From: Pseudomonadota bacterium
GTDB lineage: Bacteria; Pseudomonadota; Alphaproteobacteria; Rhodobacterales; Rhodobacteraceae
Reading direction: 5' to 3'
Assembly (NCBI GenBank): GCA_027592105.1
Contig: JAQCLA010000135.1
Location: 1 to 6,749, forward strand
Length of the DNA stretch: 6,749 bases
Shown: positions 1 through 6,547 of the stretch, one piece after another
Numbering within the stretch: the first letter of the stretch is position 1
Layout of the letters: each line of letters opens with the position of its first letter
Program-made: the position numbers and the translations under genes
The notes under the pieces: generated by a model
Databases searched by the model: none
What the model saw: only the letters and a program-made list of their open reading frames with translations
Told to the model about the DNA's origin: nothing

Positions 1-207
1 GTCCCATGTCAGCCCCAACCACTGGAGATCGGTGATGATCTGCGCCTCCCATACCGGGCGGGCGCGTGATTGGTCGATATCGTCGATGCGCAGCAGGAAA
101 TCACCCCCGGCGGCGCGGGCCATGTCATGGGCAAGAATGGCGGAATAGGCATGGCCCAAGTGCAGCGGGCCGGTGGGCGATGGGGCAAAGCGGGTGCGAA
201 AGCGCAT
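1..207 (-). CDS. gluQ: Glutamyl-Q tRNA(Asp) synthetase, N-terminal part (cut by the left window edge)
   Basis: Only the first 69 codons are present; the gene runs off the left edge. The translation begins MRFRTRFAPSPTGPLHLGHA, which carries the class I synthetase signature of the GluRS family: RFAPSPTG at residues 6-13 and the HIGH-type motif HLGH at 16-19. LLRIDDID follows at 38-45, which recalls the short GluRS paralogue GluQ-RS (YadB) more than full GltX. The known role of that family is cytosolic: it activates glutamate and attaches it to the queuosine base at the wobble position of tRNA(Asp), without aminoacylating the tRNA end. The start is supported by AAAGGGG at 213-219, five bases upstream of the ATG. 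It lies 32 bases after the trmFO stop on the same strand, so co-transcription is likely. The diagnostic C-terminal half, where GluQ lacks the anticodon-binding domain of GluRS, is not visible, so a true GluRS remains a minor alternative. Confidence 0.85.
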   Translation of the reverse strand, partial: MRFRTRFAPSPTGPLHLGHAYSAILAHDMARAAGGDFLLRIDDIDQSRARPVWEAQIITDLQWLGLTWD

Positions 208-239
208 CTCAGCCCCTTTGTGGCCGGTCCAATGCCCGC

Positions 240-1595
240 TTAGGCGGCATCGGCGCGATCCTCGCCCAACCAAGCCAGCCATGCCGCCTTGGCGCGATCG
301 GTGTAGGCCTTGTAGCGATCCTTGCGCCCACGTCGGCCGGCCTTCAGCCCTTCGACCGGGGGAAAGAGGCCGAAATTGACATTCATCGGCTGAAAGGTCT
401 TGGCCTCGGCCCCGCCGGTGATGTGATGTACAAGCGCACCCATGGCGGTGTCTTGCGGCACGGGGACAAGTGTTTTGCCGCAAAGCTCGGCCACGGCAAG
501 CCGACCGGCCAAAAGCCCCATGGCGGCGGATTCTACATAGCCCTCCACCCCGGTGATTTGGCCCGCGAAGCGGATATTGGGGCGCGAGCGCAGGCGCATC
601 TGCGCATCGAGAAGGCGTGGCGAATTGATGAAGGTGTTGCGATGGATGCCGCCAAGGCGCGCGAAGCTTGCATCACGCAGGCCGGGGATCATTTTAAAAA
701 CAGCGGTTTGCGCGCCGTACTTCATCTTTGTCTGAAAACCCACGATATTGTAGAGCGTGCCCAGCGCATTGTCGCGGCGCAGCTGCACCACGGCCCAAGG
801 CTTAACGGTCGGGTCATGCGGATTTGTCAGCCCCACGGGCTTCATCGGGCCGTGGCGCAGTGTTTCGCGGCCGCGTTCGGCCATAACCTCGATGGGCAGG
901 CAACCGTCGAAATAGCCCGCGGTCTCGCCTTCGTGAAACTCGGTCTTGTCGGCGGCCAGAAGCGCGTCGATGAAGGCCTCGTATTCGTCGCGAGTCATCG
1001 GACAATTGATATAGGCGCGCTGTTCTTCGAGCGTTTCGCCCTTGTCATAGCGCGACTGTTCCCATGCCACCTTCATGTCGATGGTGTCGGCATAGACGAT
1101 CGGGGCGATGGCGTCGAAAAAGGCCAGCGCATCTTGGCCCGTTTCGGCCGCGATGGCATTGGCCAGCGTGCCGGAGGTGAGCGGTCCGGTCGCGATGATC
1201 GCAGGGCCGTCGGGCAGGGCGGTGATTTCACCGGCCACCACGGTGATATTGGGATGGGCGCGCAGCTTGGCGGTCACGGCCTCGGCAAAGGGGTCGCGGT
1301 CTACGGCCAGCGCGCCACCCGCAGGCAGGCGATGATCATAGGCGGTGTCCATGATGATCGAGCCCGCCGCGCGCATTTCCCAATGCAAAAGCCCCACGGC
1401 GTTTTGCTCATCATCATCCGAGCGGAAGGAATTGGAACAGACCATTTCCGCAAGTGATCCGGTGCGATGGGCAAAGGTGCCGACCGCGGGGCGCATCTCG
1501 TGCAGCATGACCTTGATGCCCGCGTTCGCCGCTTGCCAAGCCGCTTCGGACCCGGCCATGCCGCCGCCGATGATCTGGAGTATTTTCTCGGTCAT
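240..1595 (-). CDS. trmFO: Methylenetetrahydrofolate--tRNA-(uracil-5-)-methyltransferase TrmFO
   Basis: This 451-residue protein matches the TrmFO (formerly Gid) family in length and motifs. The family is cytosolic and makes 5-methyluridine at position 54 of the tRNA T loop, using methylenetetrahydrofolate as carbon donor and FAD/NADPH as reductant. An N-terminal dinucleotide-binding motif, IIGGGMAGSEAAW, spans residues 8-20. EMVCSNSFRSDD at 50-61 contains Cys53, equivalent to one of the two functional cysteines of the family. FDGCLPIE at 229-236 contains Cys232, equivalent to the other. A second FAD-contacting segment is GQITGVEGYVES at 345-356, and NVNFGLFPP at 405-413 is a typical C-terminal block. 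The ATG start puts the flavin motif at the usual distance from the N-terminus, but the upstream bases hold no good Shine-Dalgarno sequence. It lies 42 bases after the gyrA stop with no hairpin or T-run between them, so readthrough from gyrA is likely. Gammaproteobacteria use the unrelated TrmA for this job. Confidence 0.95.
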   Translation of the reverse strand: MTEKILQIIGGGMAGSEAAWQAANAGIKVMLHEMRPAVGTFAHRTGSLAEMVCSNSFRSDDDEQNAVGLLHWEMRAAGSIIMDTAYDHRLPAGGALAVDRDPFAEAVTAKLRAHPNITVVAGEITALPDGPAIIATGPLTSGTLANAIAAETGQDALAFFDAIAPIVYADTIDMKVAWEQSRYDKGETLEEQRAYINCPMTRDEYEAFIDALLAADKTEFHEGETAGYFDGCLPIEVMAERGRETLRHGPMKPVGLTNPHDPTVKPWAVVQLRRDNALGTLYNIVGFQTKMKYGAQTAVFKMIPGLRDASFARLGGIHRNTFINSPRLLDAQMRLRSRPNIRFAGQITGVEGYVESAAMGLLAGRLAVAELCGKTLVPVPQDTAMGALVHHITGGAEAKTFQPMNVNFGLFPPVEGLKAGRRGRKDRYKAYTDRAKAAWLAWLGEDRADAA

Positions 1596-1637
1596 GCCGG
1601 GGATGTAGTGCCTAAGGGATGGGTTGCAAAGGGCCTC

Positions 1638-4439
1638 TCAGCCCTCTGCTGCGGGTGTATCGACGATGGGTGCAGCGTCATCGCCCTCGTCATCGCCCTG
1701 ATCGGCGATCCATGCGACGGAGACGACCTCTTCGCCCTTGGCGGTATTCAAGACCTTGACCCCGCCCGCGCTGCGCGAGCGGAAGGAAATACCGGCCACG
1801 GGTACGCGGATCGATTGGCCCGTCGATGTGGCCAGCATGATCTGATCGCTTTCTTCCACGGGGAAGCTTGCCACCAGCGCACCGCCGCGCATCGCCTTGT
1901 CCATCGCCATCACGCCTTGACCGCCGCGTCCGCGCACCGGGTAGTCATGGCTGGACGAAAGCTTGCCCGAGCCGCTGGCGGTGATGGTCAGGATCAAATC
2001 CTCGGCGGCGGACATCTCGGCGTAGCGGTCGGGTGACAATTGGCCCTCGGCCACCGCGTCTTCGTCTTCGTCGATCTCGATCTCTTCCTCGGGCGTGCCT
2101 GCCATCAAGCGGCGCTGCTTGAGATAGGCGGCGCGCTCTTGGGCCTCGGCCTCGAAGTGGCGGATGATGGCCATCGAGACAACGCTGTCACCGGCGGCCA
2201 AGCGGATGCCGCGCACCCCGGTCGAGTCGCGGCCCTTGAAGACGCGCACATCGGTGGTGGGAAAGCGGATTGCGCGGCCAAGGGCGGTGACCAGCATCAC
2301 ATCATCGGCCTCGGAGCAGATGCGCGCATTGACCAAGCTGACCGAGCCATCCTCGGGCAGTTTCATCGCGATCTTGCCGTTGCGCATGACATTGGTGAAA
2401 TCCGACAGCGCGTTGCGGCGCACTTCGCCTTGGCTGGTGGCAAAGACGATCTGCAATTCGTCCCAATGATCCTCGTCGCGGTCGACGGGCATGACGGCGG
2501 CGATGCCGGTGCCAATGGGGATGGGCAGGATATTGACGATGGCCTTGCCGCGCGAAGCGCGCGAGCCCTGCGGCAGGCGCCAGGTTTTCAGTTTATAGAC
2601 CATGCCATTGGTGGTGAAGAACAACAGCGGCGTGTGGGTATTGGCCACGAAAAGCGTGGTGACGACGTCATCTTCCTTGAGTGCGCCGCCAGACAGACCC
2701 TTGCCGCCGCGTTTTTGGGCGCGGAATTCGGCCAAGGGTGTGCGCTTGATGTAGCCGCCTTGGGTAATGGTGACGACCATATCCTCGCGTTCGATCAGGT
2801 CTTCATCATCCATGTCGCCCGACCAATCGGTGATCTCGGTCCGACGGGGGACGGCGAATTTCTCGCGGACTTCGGCCAGTTCGGCGGCGATGATCTCAAG
2901 GATGCGCTCACGCGAGGCGAGGATGGCGAGGTAATCCTTGATCTTGCCTGCCAACTCTTCCAGCTCGTCGGTGACTTCCTTGACGCCCAGCTGCGTCAGG
3001 CGCTGCAGCCGCAGATCGAGGATCGCACGGGCCTGAACCTCGGACAGGTTATAGGTGCCGTCGGCATTGGCCGTGTGGCTTGGGTCGTCGATCAGCTTGA
3101 TGAAAGGCAAGATCTCTTCGGCGGGCCAGCGCCGGGTCATCAGCTTTTCGCGCGCCTCAGCCGCATCGGTGGACGCGCGGATGGTGCGCACCACCTCATC
3201 GACATTGCTGACCGCAACCGCCAAACCGCACAGCACATGCGCCCGGTCGCGCGCTTTGCGCAATTCAAAGGCTGTGCGCCGCGCCACGACTTCTTCGCGG
3301 AAATCGAGGAATGCGGTCAAAAAGCCCCGCAGCGTCAGCTGTTCCGGCCGTCCGCCGTTCAGCGCCAGCATGTTGCAGCCGAAATGCGTCTGCATCTGGG
3401 TAAAGCGGAACAGTTGGTTCAGCACCACCTCGGCTGTAGCGTCGCGCTTCAGCTCGATCACCACGCGCACACCGATCCGGTCGCTTTCATCAGCCACGCC
3501 CGAAATACCTTCGAGCTTTTTCTCACGCACCAAATCGGCGATGCGCTCGATCATCGAGGCCTTGTTGACCTGATAGGGGATCTCGTCGATGACGATGGCG
3601 AAGCGGTCCTTGCGGATTTCCTCGACATGGGTTTTAGCCCGAATGACGACGCTGCCGCGCCCTTCAAGATAGGCTTTGCGTGCGCCCGCGCGGCCAAGGA
3701 TCAGCCCGCCTGTCGGGAAATCGGGTGCGGGGATATATTCGATCAGCTCCTCGGAGCTCAGATCGGGTTGCTTGATCAGCGCTTGGCATGCATCGATCAC
3801 CTCGCCCAGATTATGGGGCGGAATATTCGTCGCCATGCCGACGGCGATACCGCCTGCGCCATTGACCAGCATATTGGGAAAGCGCGCAGGCAGAACCGTG
3901 GGTTCTTGCTGCTTGCCATCGTAATTGTCCTGAAAATCGACCGTATCCTTGTCGATATCGGCCAAAAGATAAGCCGCAGGCGGTGCCATCCGCACTTCGG
4001 TATAGCGCATGGCGGCGGGGTTATCGCCATCCATCGAGCCGAAATTGCCCTGACCATCAAGGAGCGGCAGCGACATCGAAAACGGCTGCGCCATACGCAC
4101 CAGCGCGTCATAGATCGCCGAGTCGCCATGGGGGTGGTACTGGCCCATCACATCGCCAACGGGGCGGGCCGATTTGCGATAGGCTTTCTCGTGGGTGTTG
4201 CCCGTCTCGTACATGGCGAACAGGATACGCCGATGCACAGGCTTGAGCCCGTCGCGCAGATCGGGGATCGCGCGGGAGATGATCACCGACATCGCATAGT
4301 CGATGAAGGAGGTCTTCATCTCGGAGGCGATATCGATCGACGGCCCGTCGTGGGGGTGCCGCTCGATCACGTTTTCCTGTTCGTTATCAGGGCTTTCGGT
4401 TGTATCACTCACGTCGCGCGCCTGTTCTGCCGATGGCAT
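1638..4439 (-). CDS. gyrA: DNA gyrase subunit A
   Basis: GyrA is the DNA-breaking and rejoining subunit of gyrase (A2B2 with GyrB), which introduces negative supercoils using ATP. The reading frame gives 933 residues, longer than the 875 of E. coli. The catalytic tyrosine is Tyr146 in MRYTEVRM. The quinolone-resistance region reads YHPHGDSAIYD at 101-111, with Ser107 and Asp111 at the positions of E. coli Ser83 and Asp87, so neither common resistance substitution is present. The GyrA box that defines gyrase rather than topoisomerase IV is QKRGGKG at 575-581, one residue off the usual QRRGGKG. The C-terminal wrapping domain carries a charged insert at about 762-812 and an acidic tail at about 912-933. 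Two starts are possible: the ATG at 4439 gives the longest frame, while a GTG at 4412 (reading VSDTTESPD) gives a more conventional N-terminus. Neither has a strong ribosome binding site. A sigma70-like promoter lies just upstream at 4459-4487. trmFO and gluQ follow on the same strand. Confidence 0.98.
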   Translation of the reverse strand: MPSAEQARDVSDTTESPDNEQENVIERHPHDGPSIDIASEMKTSFIDYAMSVIISRAIPDLRDGLKPVHRRILFAMYETGNTHEKAYRKSARPVGDVMGQYHPHGDSAIYDALVRMAQPFSMSLPLLDGQGNFGSMDGDNPAAMRYTEVRMAPPAAYLLADIDKDTVDFQDNYDGKQQEPTVLPARFPNMLVNGAGGIAVGMATNIPPHNLGEVIDACQALIKQPDLSSEELIEYIPAPDFPTGGLILGRAGARKAYLEGRGSVVIRAKTHVEEIRKDRFAIVIDEIPYQVNKASMIERIADLVREKKLEGISGVADESDRIGVRVVIELKRDATAEVVLNQLFRFTQMQTHFGCNMLALNGGRPEQLTLRGFLTAFLDFREEVVARRTAFELRKARDRAHVLCGLAVAVSNVDEVVRTIRASTDAAEAREKLMTRRWPAEEILPFIKLIDDPSHTANADGTYNLSEVQARAILDLRLQRLTQLGVKEVTDELEELAGKIKDYLAILASRERILEIIAAELAEVREKFAVPRRTEITDWSGDMDDEDLIEREDMVVTITQGGYIKRTPLAEFRAQKRGGKGLSGGALKEDDVVTTLFVANTHTPLLFFTTNGMVYKLKTWRLPQGSRASRGKAIVNILPIPIGTGIAAVMPVDRDEDHWDELQIVFATSQGEVRRNALSDFTNVMRNGKIAMKLPEDGSVSLVNARICSEADDVMLVTALGRAIRFPTTDVRVFKGRDSTGVRGIRLAAGDSVVSMAIIRHFEAEAQERAAYLKQRRLMAGTPEEEIEIDEDEDAVAEGQLSPDRYAEMSAAEDLILTITASGSGKLSSSHDYPVRGRGGQGVMAMDKAMRGGALVASFPVEESDQIMLATSTGQSIRVPVAGISFRSRSAGGVKVLNTAKGEEVVSVAWIADQGDDEGDDAAPIVDTPAAEG

Positions 4440-4458
4440 CTATATCTAGTTGGGCACC

Positions 4459-4487
4459 ATTATAAGCCCGCCGGATATAGGGTGCAA
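4459..4487 (-). promoter_or_regulatory. Probable sigma70-type promoter of gyrA
   Basis: Read on the minus strand, there is a perfect -10 hexamer TATAAT (4459-4464), a 17-base spacer and a partial -35 hexamer TTGCAC (4482-4487). Transcription would start near position 4451, only about 12 bases before the upstream ATG of gyrA and about 39 bases before the alternative GTG at 4412. The hexamers and spacing are seen directly; activity is inferred. This is the only strong promoter-like sequence seen upstream of the gyrA-trmFO-gluQ run. Confidence 0.65.
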
Positions 4488-4548
4488 TGGCGCATCCCTG
4501 CTTGACTTGGCAGCCACGCCATTCGGGTGATAACAAACTGTTTTTATT

Positions 4549-4560
4549 GATTTTTAAATC
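4549..4560. promoter_or_regulatory. AT-rich palindrome between gyrA and usg
   Basis: GATTTTTAAATC is an inverted repeat of two five-base arms around TT. It lies in the AT-rich stretch 4530-4562, about 50 bases before the usg start and upstream of the gyrA promoter. It could be an operator or simply part of an AT-rich promoter region. The sequence symmetry is the only evidence, and short AT-rich palindromes arise easily by chance. Confidence 0.2.
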
Positions 4561-4607
4561 ATGTGCGGCATGCTGAAACCATCGCTTTACAACAGATGGG
4601 GTCTCGC

Positions 4608-4877
4608 ATGGTGAAATCCGACGTCACGTTGATGTTGAAGGGCTACGGTCTGACCACCGCTGAAATGATCTACCGCATGCCCGATCATCGCAATGTGCTG
4701 AACAGCTTCGTGTGGCAAGATTACGATCTGGCCCCCGATTACCCACGTTTGTTCGACTTCATCGCCTATTGGCATGATGCGATCGAGGGGCCGCTGCATT
4801 CGGTACGATTTGTCCATCGCAAGCTGATTGCGCCAGGTGAATGGCGCAATGTGACGGGTGAATTCACTTATCACTAG
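4608..4877 (+). CDS. usg: Usg-like family protein
   Basis: This small protein of 89 residues resembles the Usg-like family, common in alphaproteobacteria. Family members have been described as possible phosphoribosylanthranilate isomerase subunits, but the actual function is not established. The sequence carries the blocks that make me recognise the family: LMLKGYGLTTAEMIYRMPDH near residues 8-27, then NSFVWQDYDLAPDYP, then EGPLHSVRFVHRKL and APGEWR toward the C-terminus. There is no signal peptide or membrane segment, so it is presumably cytosolic. The ATG at 4608 gives the usual family length of about 90 residues and has GGGG six bases upstream. An in-frame ATG at 4596 and a GTG at 4563 would add 4 or 15 residues that do not look like the family. 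It is divergent from gyrA, and its last 14 bases overlap the end of dsbB on the other strand. Confidence 0.88.
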   Translation: MVKSDVTLMLKGYGLTTAEMIYRMPDHRNVLNSFVWQDYDLAPDYPRLFDFIAYWHDAIEGPLHSVRFVHRKLIAPGEWRNVTGEFTYH

Positions 4878-5337
4878 GCGCGCGCGCCGCTGCGATCCAA
4901 AGGCCCATCAGCACAAGACTGGCGATGCCGTTCCACGACGCCATCGACAGGCCGAGCATCGACCATGCGACCTCGGTACATAAAACAATCGCCTCGCCAA
5001 TGGTCGGATCGAGAAGGGTGGCCATATCCATGGCGCCCAGATCTTCGCCGCCGCCCGTGCAGGCGAGGTTCAACGTCCACCATTCCCGCTCAACGCCCGT
5101 ATGAAGCAGCGCGATGCCCGCGCCCGTCAGCATCGACACTGCGCCCGCGACCGCCACGACCGCGTGGGGCAGGGCAAAGCCCAACGCCCCAAGCGCCAGA
5201 GCGACCGCATGGGGCCAGCGCTGCCATAAGCACATAGCGCAAGGCGCAAGCCCGCCGATGTATTGAAAACCGAAGGCACCAAGCAGCATCACCGCCGATC
5301 CCGCGCCTGCCAGTGCCATAAGGTATCTGCGTTGCAT
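4864..5337 (-). CDS. dsbB: Disulfide bond formation protein B (DsbB family)
   Basis: DsbB is an inner-membrane quinone reductase that reoxidises the periplasmic thiol oxidase DsbA, feeding electrons from protein disulfide formation into the respiratory chain. The 157-residue protein has four hydrophobic segments, roughly at residues 6-29, 43-56, 59-78 and 136-151. The first redox pair is Cys33-Ala-Met-Cys36 in APCAMCLWQRWPH. The second is Cys93 and Cys120 in the second periplasmic loop, which also holds HTGVEREWW at 79-87. LCTEVAWSMLGLSMASWN at 119-136 is a block I associate with the alphaproteobacterial members. The ATG at 5337 was chosen because GGAGGG at 5346-5351 sits eight bases upstream; a longer frame to 5412 would run into exoD. 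A GTG at 5346 overlaps the exoD stop, but the ribosome binding site would then directly abut it. It sits five bases after exoD, almost certainly in the same operon, and converges with usg. Confidence 0.93.
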   Translation of the reverse strand: MQRRYLMALAGAGSAVMLLGAFGFQYIGGLAPCAMCLWQRWPHAVALALGALGFALPHAVVAVAGAVSMLTGAGIALLHTGVEREWWTLNLACTGGGEDLGAMDMATLLDPTIGEAIVLCTEVAWSMLGLSMASWNGIASLVLMGLWIAAARAPSDK

Positions 5338-5342
5338 GCGTT

Positions 5343-5957
5343 TCACCCTCCGATCCATGCCAAGATCAGGCTTGCGGCGGTCGCACCTGCAAAAAGCAAG
5401 GTGCCGATCCACATCAGACCGAGGATCATGCCTAGAAGGACCAAAATCCCGTCGCGTTGCAACAGGCCGATGGCCACGACCACCACAGCGATCCCCGGAA
5501 CGGTATTCGTCGCGGGAATCGGAACAAGGATCGAGATGCTAAAGGCCAAGAGCGCCAGCCCCACCAATTGATCAAGCGGCCTGCGTGTCAGCGCCGCAAG
5601 TCTGGGGCGGCTCACCGCCTCGACCCGCCTGAGCCAAGGGTCCGCGCGCCGGGCCAGCGCCGCAAGGCTCGCGGTCGCTACCCGCCGTTCCCCAAGCTTT
5701 TGCGGCAACCAAGGTTTGCCCCAGCCCATCACCATCTGCCCCGCAATGAACAGGAGCGGCAAGGCCACGACCTGCGGGACGCCGTACAGAAAAGGGATGC
5801 AGCAAGGCAGGGCCAAAATCAAAAGAAACAGACCAAAGGCTCGCGCATGCAATTGATCCAGCACCCAGGCCAGCGTGACCGTATCGCTCTCGGCGTCCGC
5901 GACAAGACGGCCGAGCCGCTGGGAAATCGTCATCGGCGAATCGATAGCTTCTGCCAT
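5343..5957 (-). CDS. exoD: ExoD-family membrane protein (exopolysaccharide synthesis)
   Basis: This 204-residue protein resembles the ExoD family, named for a Sinorhizobium meliloti gene needed for normal exopolysaccharide, alkaline tolerance and nodule invasion. The molecular function is not known. An N-terminal cytoplasmic region (about 1-38) precedes two closely spaced hydrophobic segments (about 41-58 and 61-79) joined by CCIPFLYGVPQ. A basic Arg-rich stretch follows (about 90-127). Further hydrophobic segments lie at about 131-147, 153-166 and 170-202. The blocks VPIPATNTVPG at 145-155 and GLLQRDGI at 164-171 are what identify the family for me. The ATG is supported by a strong ribosome binding site, AAGGAG at 5966-5971, eight bases upstream. 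Its last codons (Gly-Gly-stop) contain the ribosome binding site of dsbB, and no terminator separates the two. No polysaccharide genes are nearby, so a role in exopolysaccharide synthesis here is only inferred from the family name. Confidence 0.9.
   Translation of the reverse strand: MAEAIDSPMTISQRLGRLVADAESDTVTLAWVLDQLHARAFGLFLLILALPCCIPFLYGVPQVVALPLLFIAGQMVMGWGKPWLPQKLGERRVATASLAALARRADPWLRRVEAVSRPRLAALTRRPLDQLVGLALLAFSISILVPIPATNTVPGIAVVVVAIGLLQRDGILVLLGMILGLMWIGTLLFAGATAASLILAWIGG
5346..5351 (-). promoter_or_regulatory. dsbB ribosome binding site inside the end of exoD
   Basis: On the minus strand the end of exoD reads ATC GGA GGG TGA. The two glycine codons form a strong Shine-Dalgarno sequence, GGAGGG, eight bases before the dsbB ATG at 5337. 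This decides the dsbB start and suggests translational coupling of the two genes. Confidence 0.75.
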
Positions 5958-5965
5958 GGGTCGGT

Positions 5966-5971
5966 CTCCTT
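5966..5971 (-). promoter_or_regulatory. exoD ribosome binding site
   Basis: AAGGAG on the minus strand lies eight bases before the exoD ATG at 5957. It is one of the two clearest Shine-Dalgarno sequences in the window and fixes the exoD start. I saw no convincing sigma70 or sigma54 promoter between it and the tRNA gene. Confidence 0.75.
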
Positions 5972-6102
5972 GAGGCGGGGCGACAAGCGCGCCAGTGGTC
6001 GCGACTCGCTGGCTTAGGTATCAAACCACACGCAGGCGTGCCAGCAGGCGGCGGTCACAAGCGGGCGATGCGGTCAGATCCACGCGCCGCATGGATTGGG
6101 GC

Positions 6103-6131
6103 TGGACGAAACCGGGCCACTGCGCTATCGC
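6103..6131 (+). promoter_or_regulatory. Possible promoter of tRNA-Leu
   Basis: TGGACG (6103-6108) and TATCGC (6126-6131) are spaced by 17 bases and match the sigma70 consensus at four and three positions respectively. The spacing would start transcription around 6138, just before the tRNA 5' end at 6141. The match is modest and rests mainly on its position. Confidence 0.3.
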
Positions 6132-6140
6132 ATCCGCCGT

Positions 6141-6225
6141 GCCCGAGTGGTGGAATTGGTAGACGCAGCGGATTCAAAATCCGCCGCCGAGAGGCTTGTC
6201 GGTTCGAGTCCGACCTCGGGCACCA
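6141..6225 (+). tRNA. tRNA-Leu (anticodon CAA)
   Basis: All parts of a class II tRNA can be folded by eye. The acceptor stem pairs GCCCGAG (6141-6147) with CTCGGGC (6215-6221), followed by discriminator A and an encoded CCA (6223-6225). The anticodon stem pairs GCGGA (6168-6172) with TCCGC (6180-6184) around loop TTCAAAA, giving anticodon CAA at 6175-6177, which reads UUG leucine codons. The long variable arm (6185-6197) forms a GCC/GGC stem, as expected of leucine tRNAs. The T arm pairs GTCGG (6198-6202) with CCGAC (6210-6214) around TTCGAGT. The D arm carries the invariant GG of TTGGTAGA. The gene is complete with no mismatch in the main stems, so it should be functional. It is divergent from exoD. 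Leucine tRNA genes are frequent integration sites, but no second copy of its 3' end appears within the window. Confidence 0.97.
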
Positions 6226-6228
6226 CCT

Positions 6229-6278
6229 CCCACGAATCAAAGTTGGTTTTCACACCTCACTTCGAGGTGCGCCGTGGG
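6229..6278 (+). other. Nested hairpin just after tRNA-Leu
   Basis: An inner perfect hairpin pairs CACCTC (6253-6258) with GAGGTG (6264-6269) around a five-base loop. An outer pair, CCCACG (6229-6234) with CGTGGG (6273-6278), encloses it. The structure starts four bases after the encoded CCA, so it could help end the transcript or guide 3' processing of the tRNA. No T-run follows it, so it is not a classical intrinsic terminator. Confidence 0.35.
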
Positions 6279-6323
6279 TGATCATGCACAAACAGGCCAA
6301 AATTTGATCGCAACGGACCTAGT

Positions 6324-6337
6324 GAATTGTGGCAAGC
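6324..6337 (+). repeat. 14-base direct repeat, copy 1
   Basis: GAATTGTGGCAAGC occurs here and again at 6532-6545 in the same orientation, 208 bases apart start to start. The match is exact for 14 bases and ends on both sides. A 14-base match by chance in about 500 bases is unlikely. No gene is recognised between the copies. Confidence 0.7.
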
Positions 6338-6436
6338 GCAGGGCGCGATGTGGCATTGTTTCCCCACGGGAATAGGTTTGTCGTTTCCTGAGCGTGGACA
6401 ATCAACCACAGGGCAGGGCGAAACATATCGGCCTTG

Positions 6437-6466
6437 ATGCGGGGTGCGATGGTAATTCATCCGCAT
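6437..6466 (+). other. Imperfect hairpin in the tRNA-Leu flank
   Basis: ATGCG (6437-6441) pairs with CGCAT (6462-6466) and GATG (6448-6451) pairs with CATC (6458-6461), enclosing a six-base loop and leaving a six-base bulge on the 5' side. It lies between the two copies of the direct repeat and is followed at once by the AT-rich TATATAAG. It could be an RNA structure, an operator-like site, or chance. Confidence 0.2.
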
Positions 6467-6531
6467 TATATAAGAAAAGCTGGTATTTAGGCGGATCCCG
6501 ATCATTGCCGACAACGAAACAATTGCCCTTG

Positions 6532-6545
6532 GAATTGTGGCAAGC
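6532..6545 (+). repeat. 14-base direct repeat, copy 2
   Basis: This is the second exact copy of GAATTGTGGCAAGC (first at 6324-6337). Here it runs directly into the small hairpin at 6548-6561. Its first bases also form an inverted repeat with ACAATT just upstream. Copy 1 lacks both features. Confidence 0.7.
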
Positions 6546-6547
6546 CC

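Noticed and set aside
66..1457. Plus-strand open frame (463 residues) opposite trmFO and gluQ
   Set aside because: It is the antisense shadow of trmFO, spans the trmFO/gluQ boundary and shows no motif of its own. The minus strand carries both TrmFO cysteine blocks and the flavin motif.
2040..4505. Very long plus-strand open frame (821 residues) opposite gyrA
   Set aside because: It is a mirror of gyrA codon bias in GC-rich DNA. The translation is rich in His, Asp and Gly with no recognisable domains, and the opposite strand is an unmistakable full-length GyrA.
4502..4534. Possible usg promoter: TTGACT followed by GATAAC
   Set aside because: The -35-like hexamer is good, but the spacing to the only -10-like sequence is about 20-21 bases, outside the usual 16-19.
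6013..6040. TGGCACG on the minus strand upstream of exoD as a sigma54 promoter
   Set aside because: The -24 half matches, but the required GC at -12 is absent at the correct spacing, so it does not meet the sigma54 consensus.
6481..6530. GCC GAC AAC GAA resembling an alphaproteobacterial tmRNA tag
   Set aside because: The frame lacks the ANDN beginning and does not stop after a short tag, and no tRNA-like acceptor half of a two-piece tmRNA is seen nearby.
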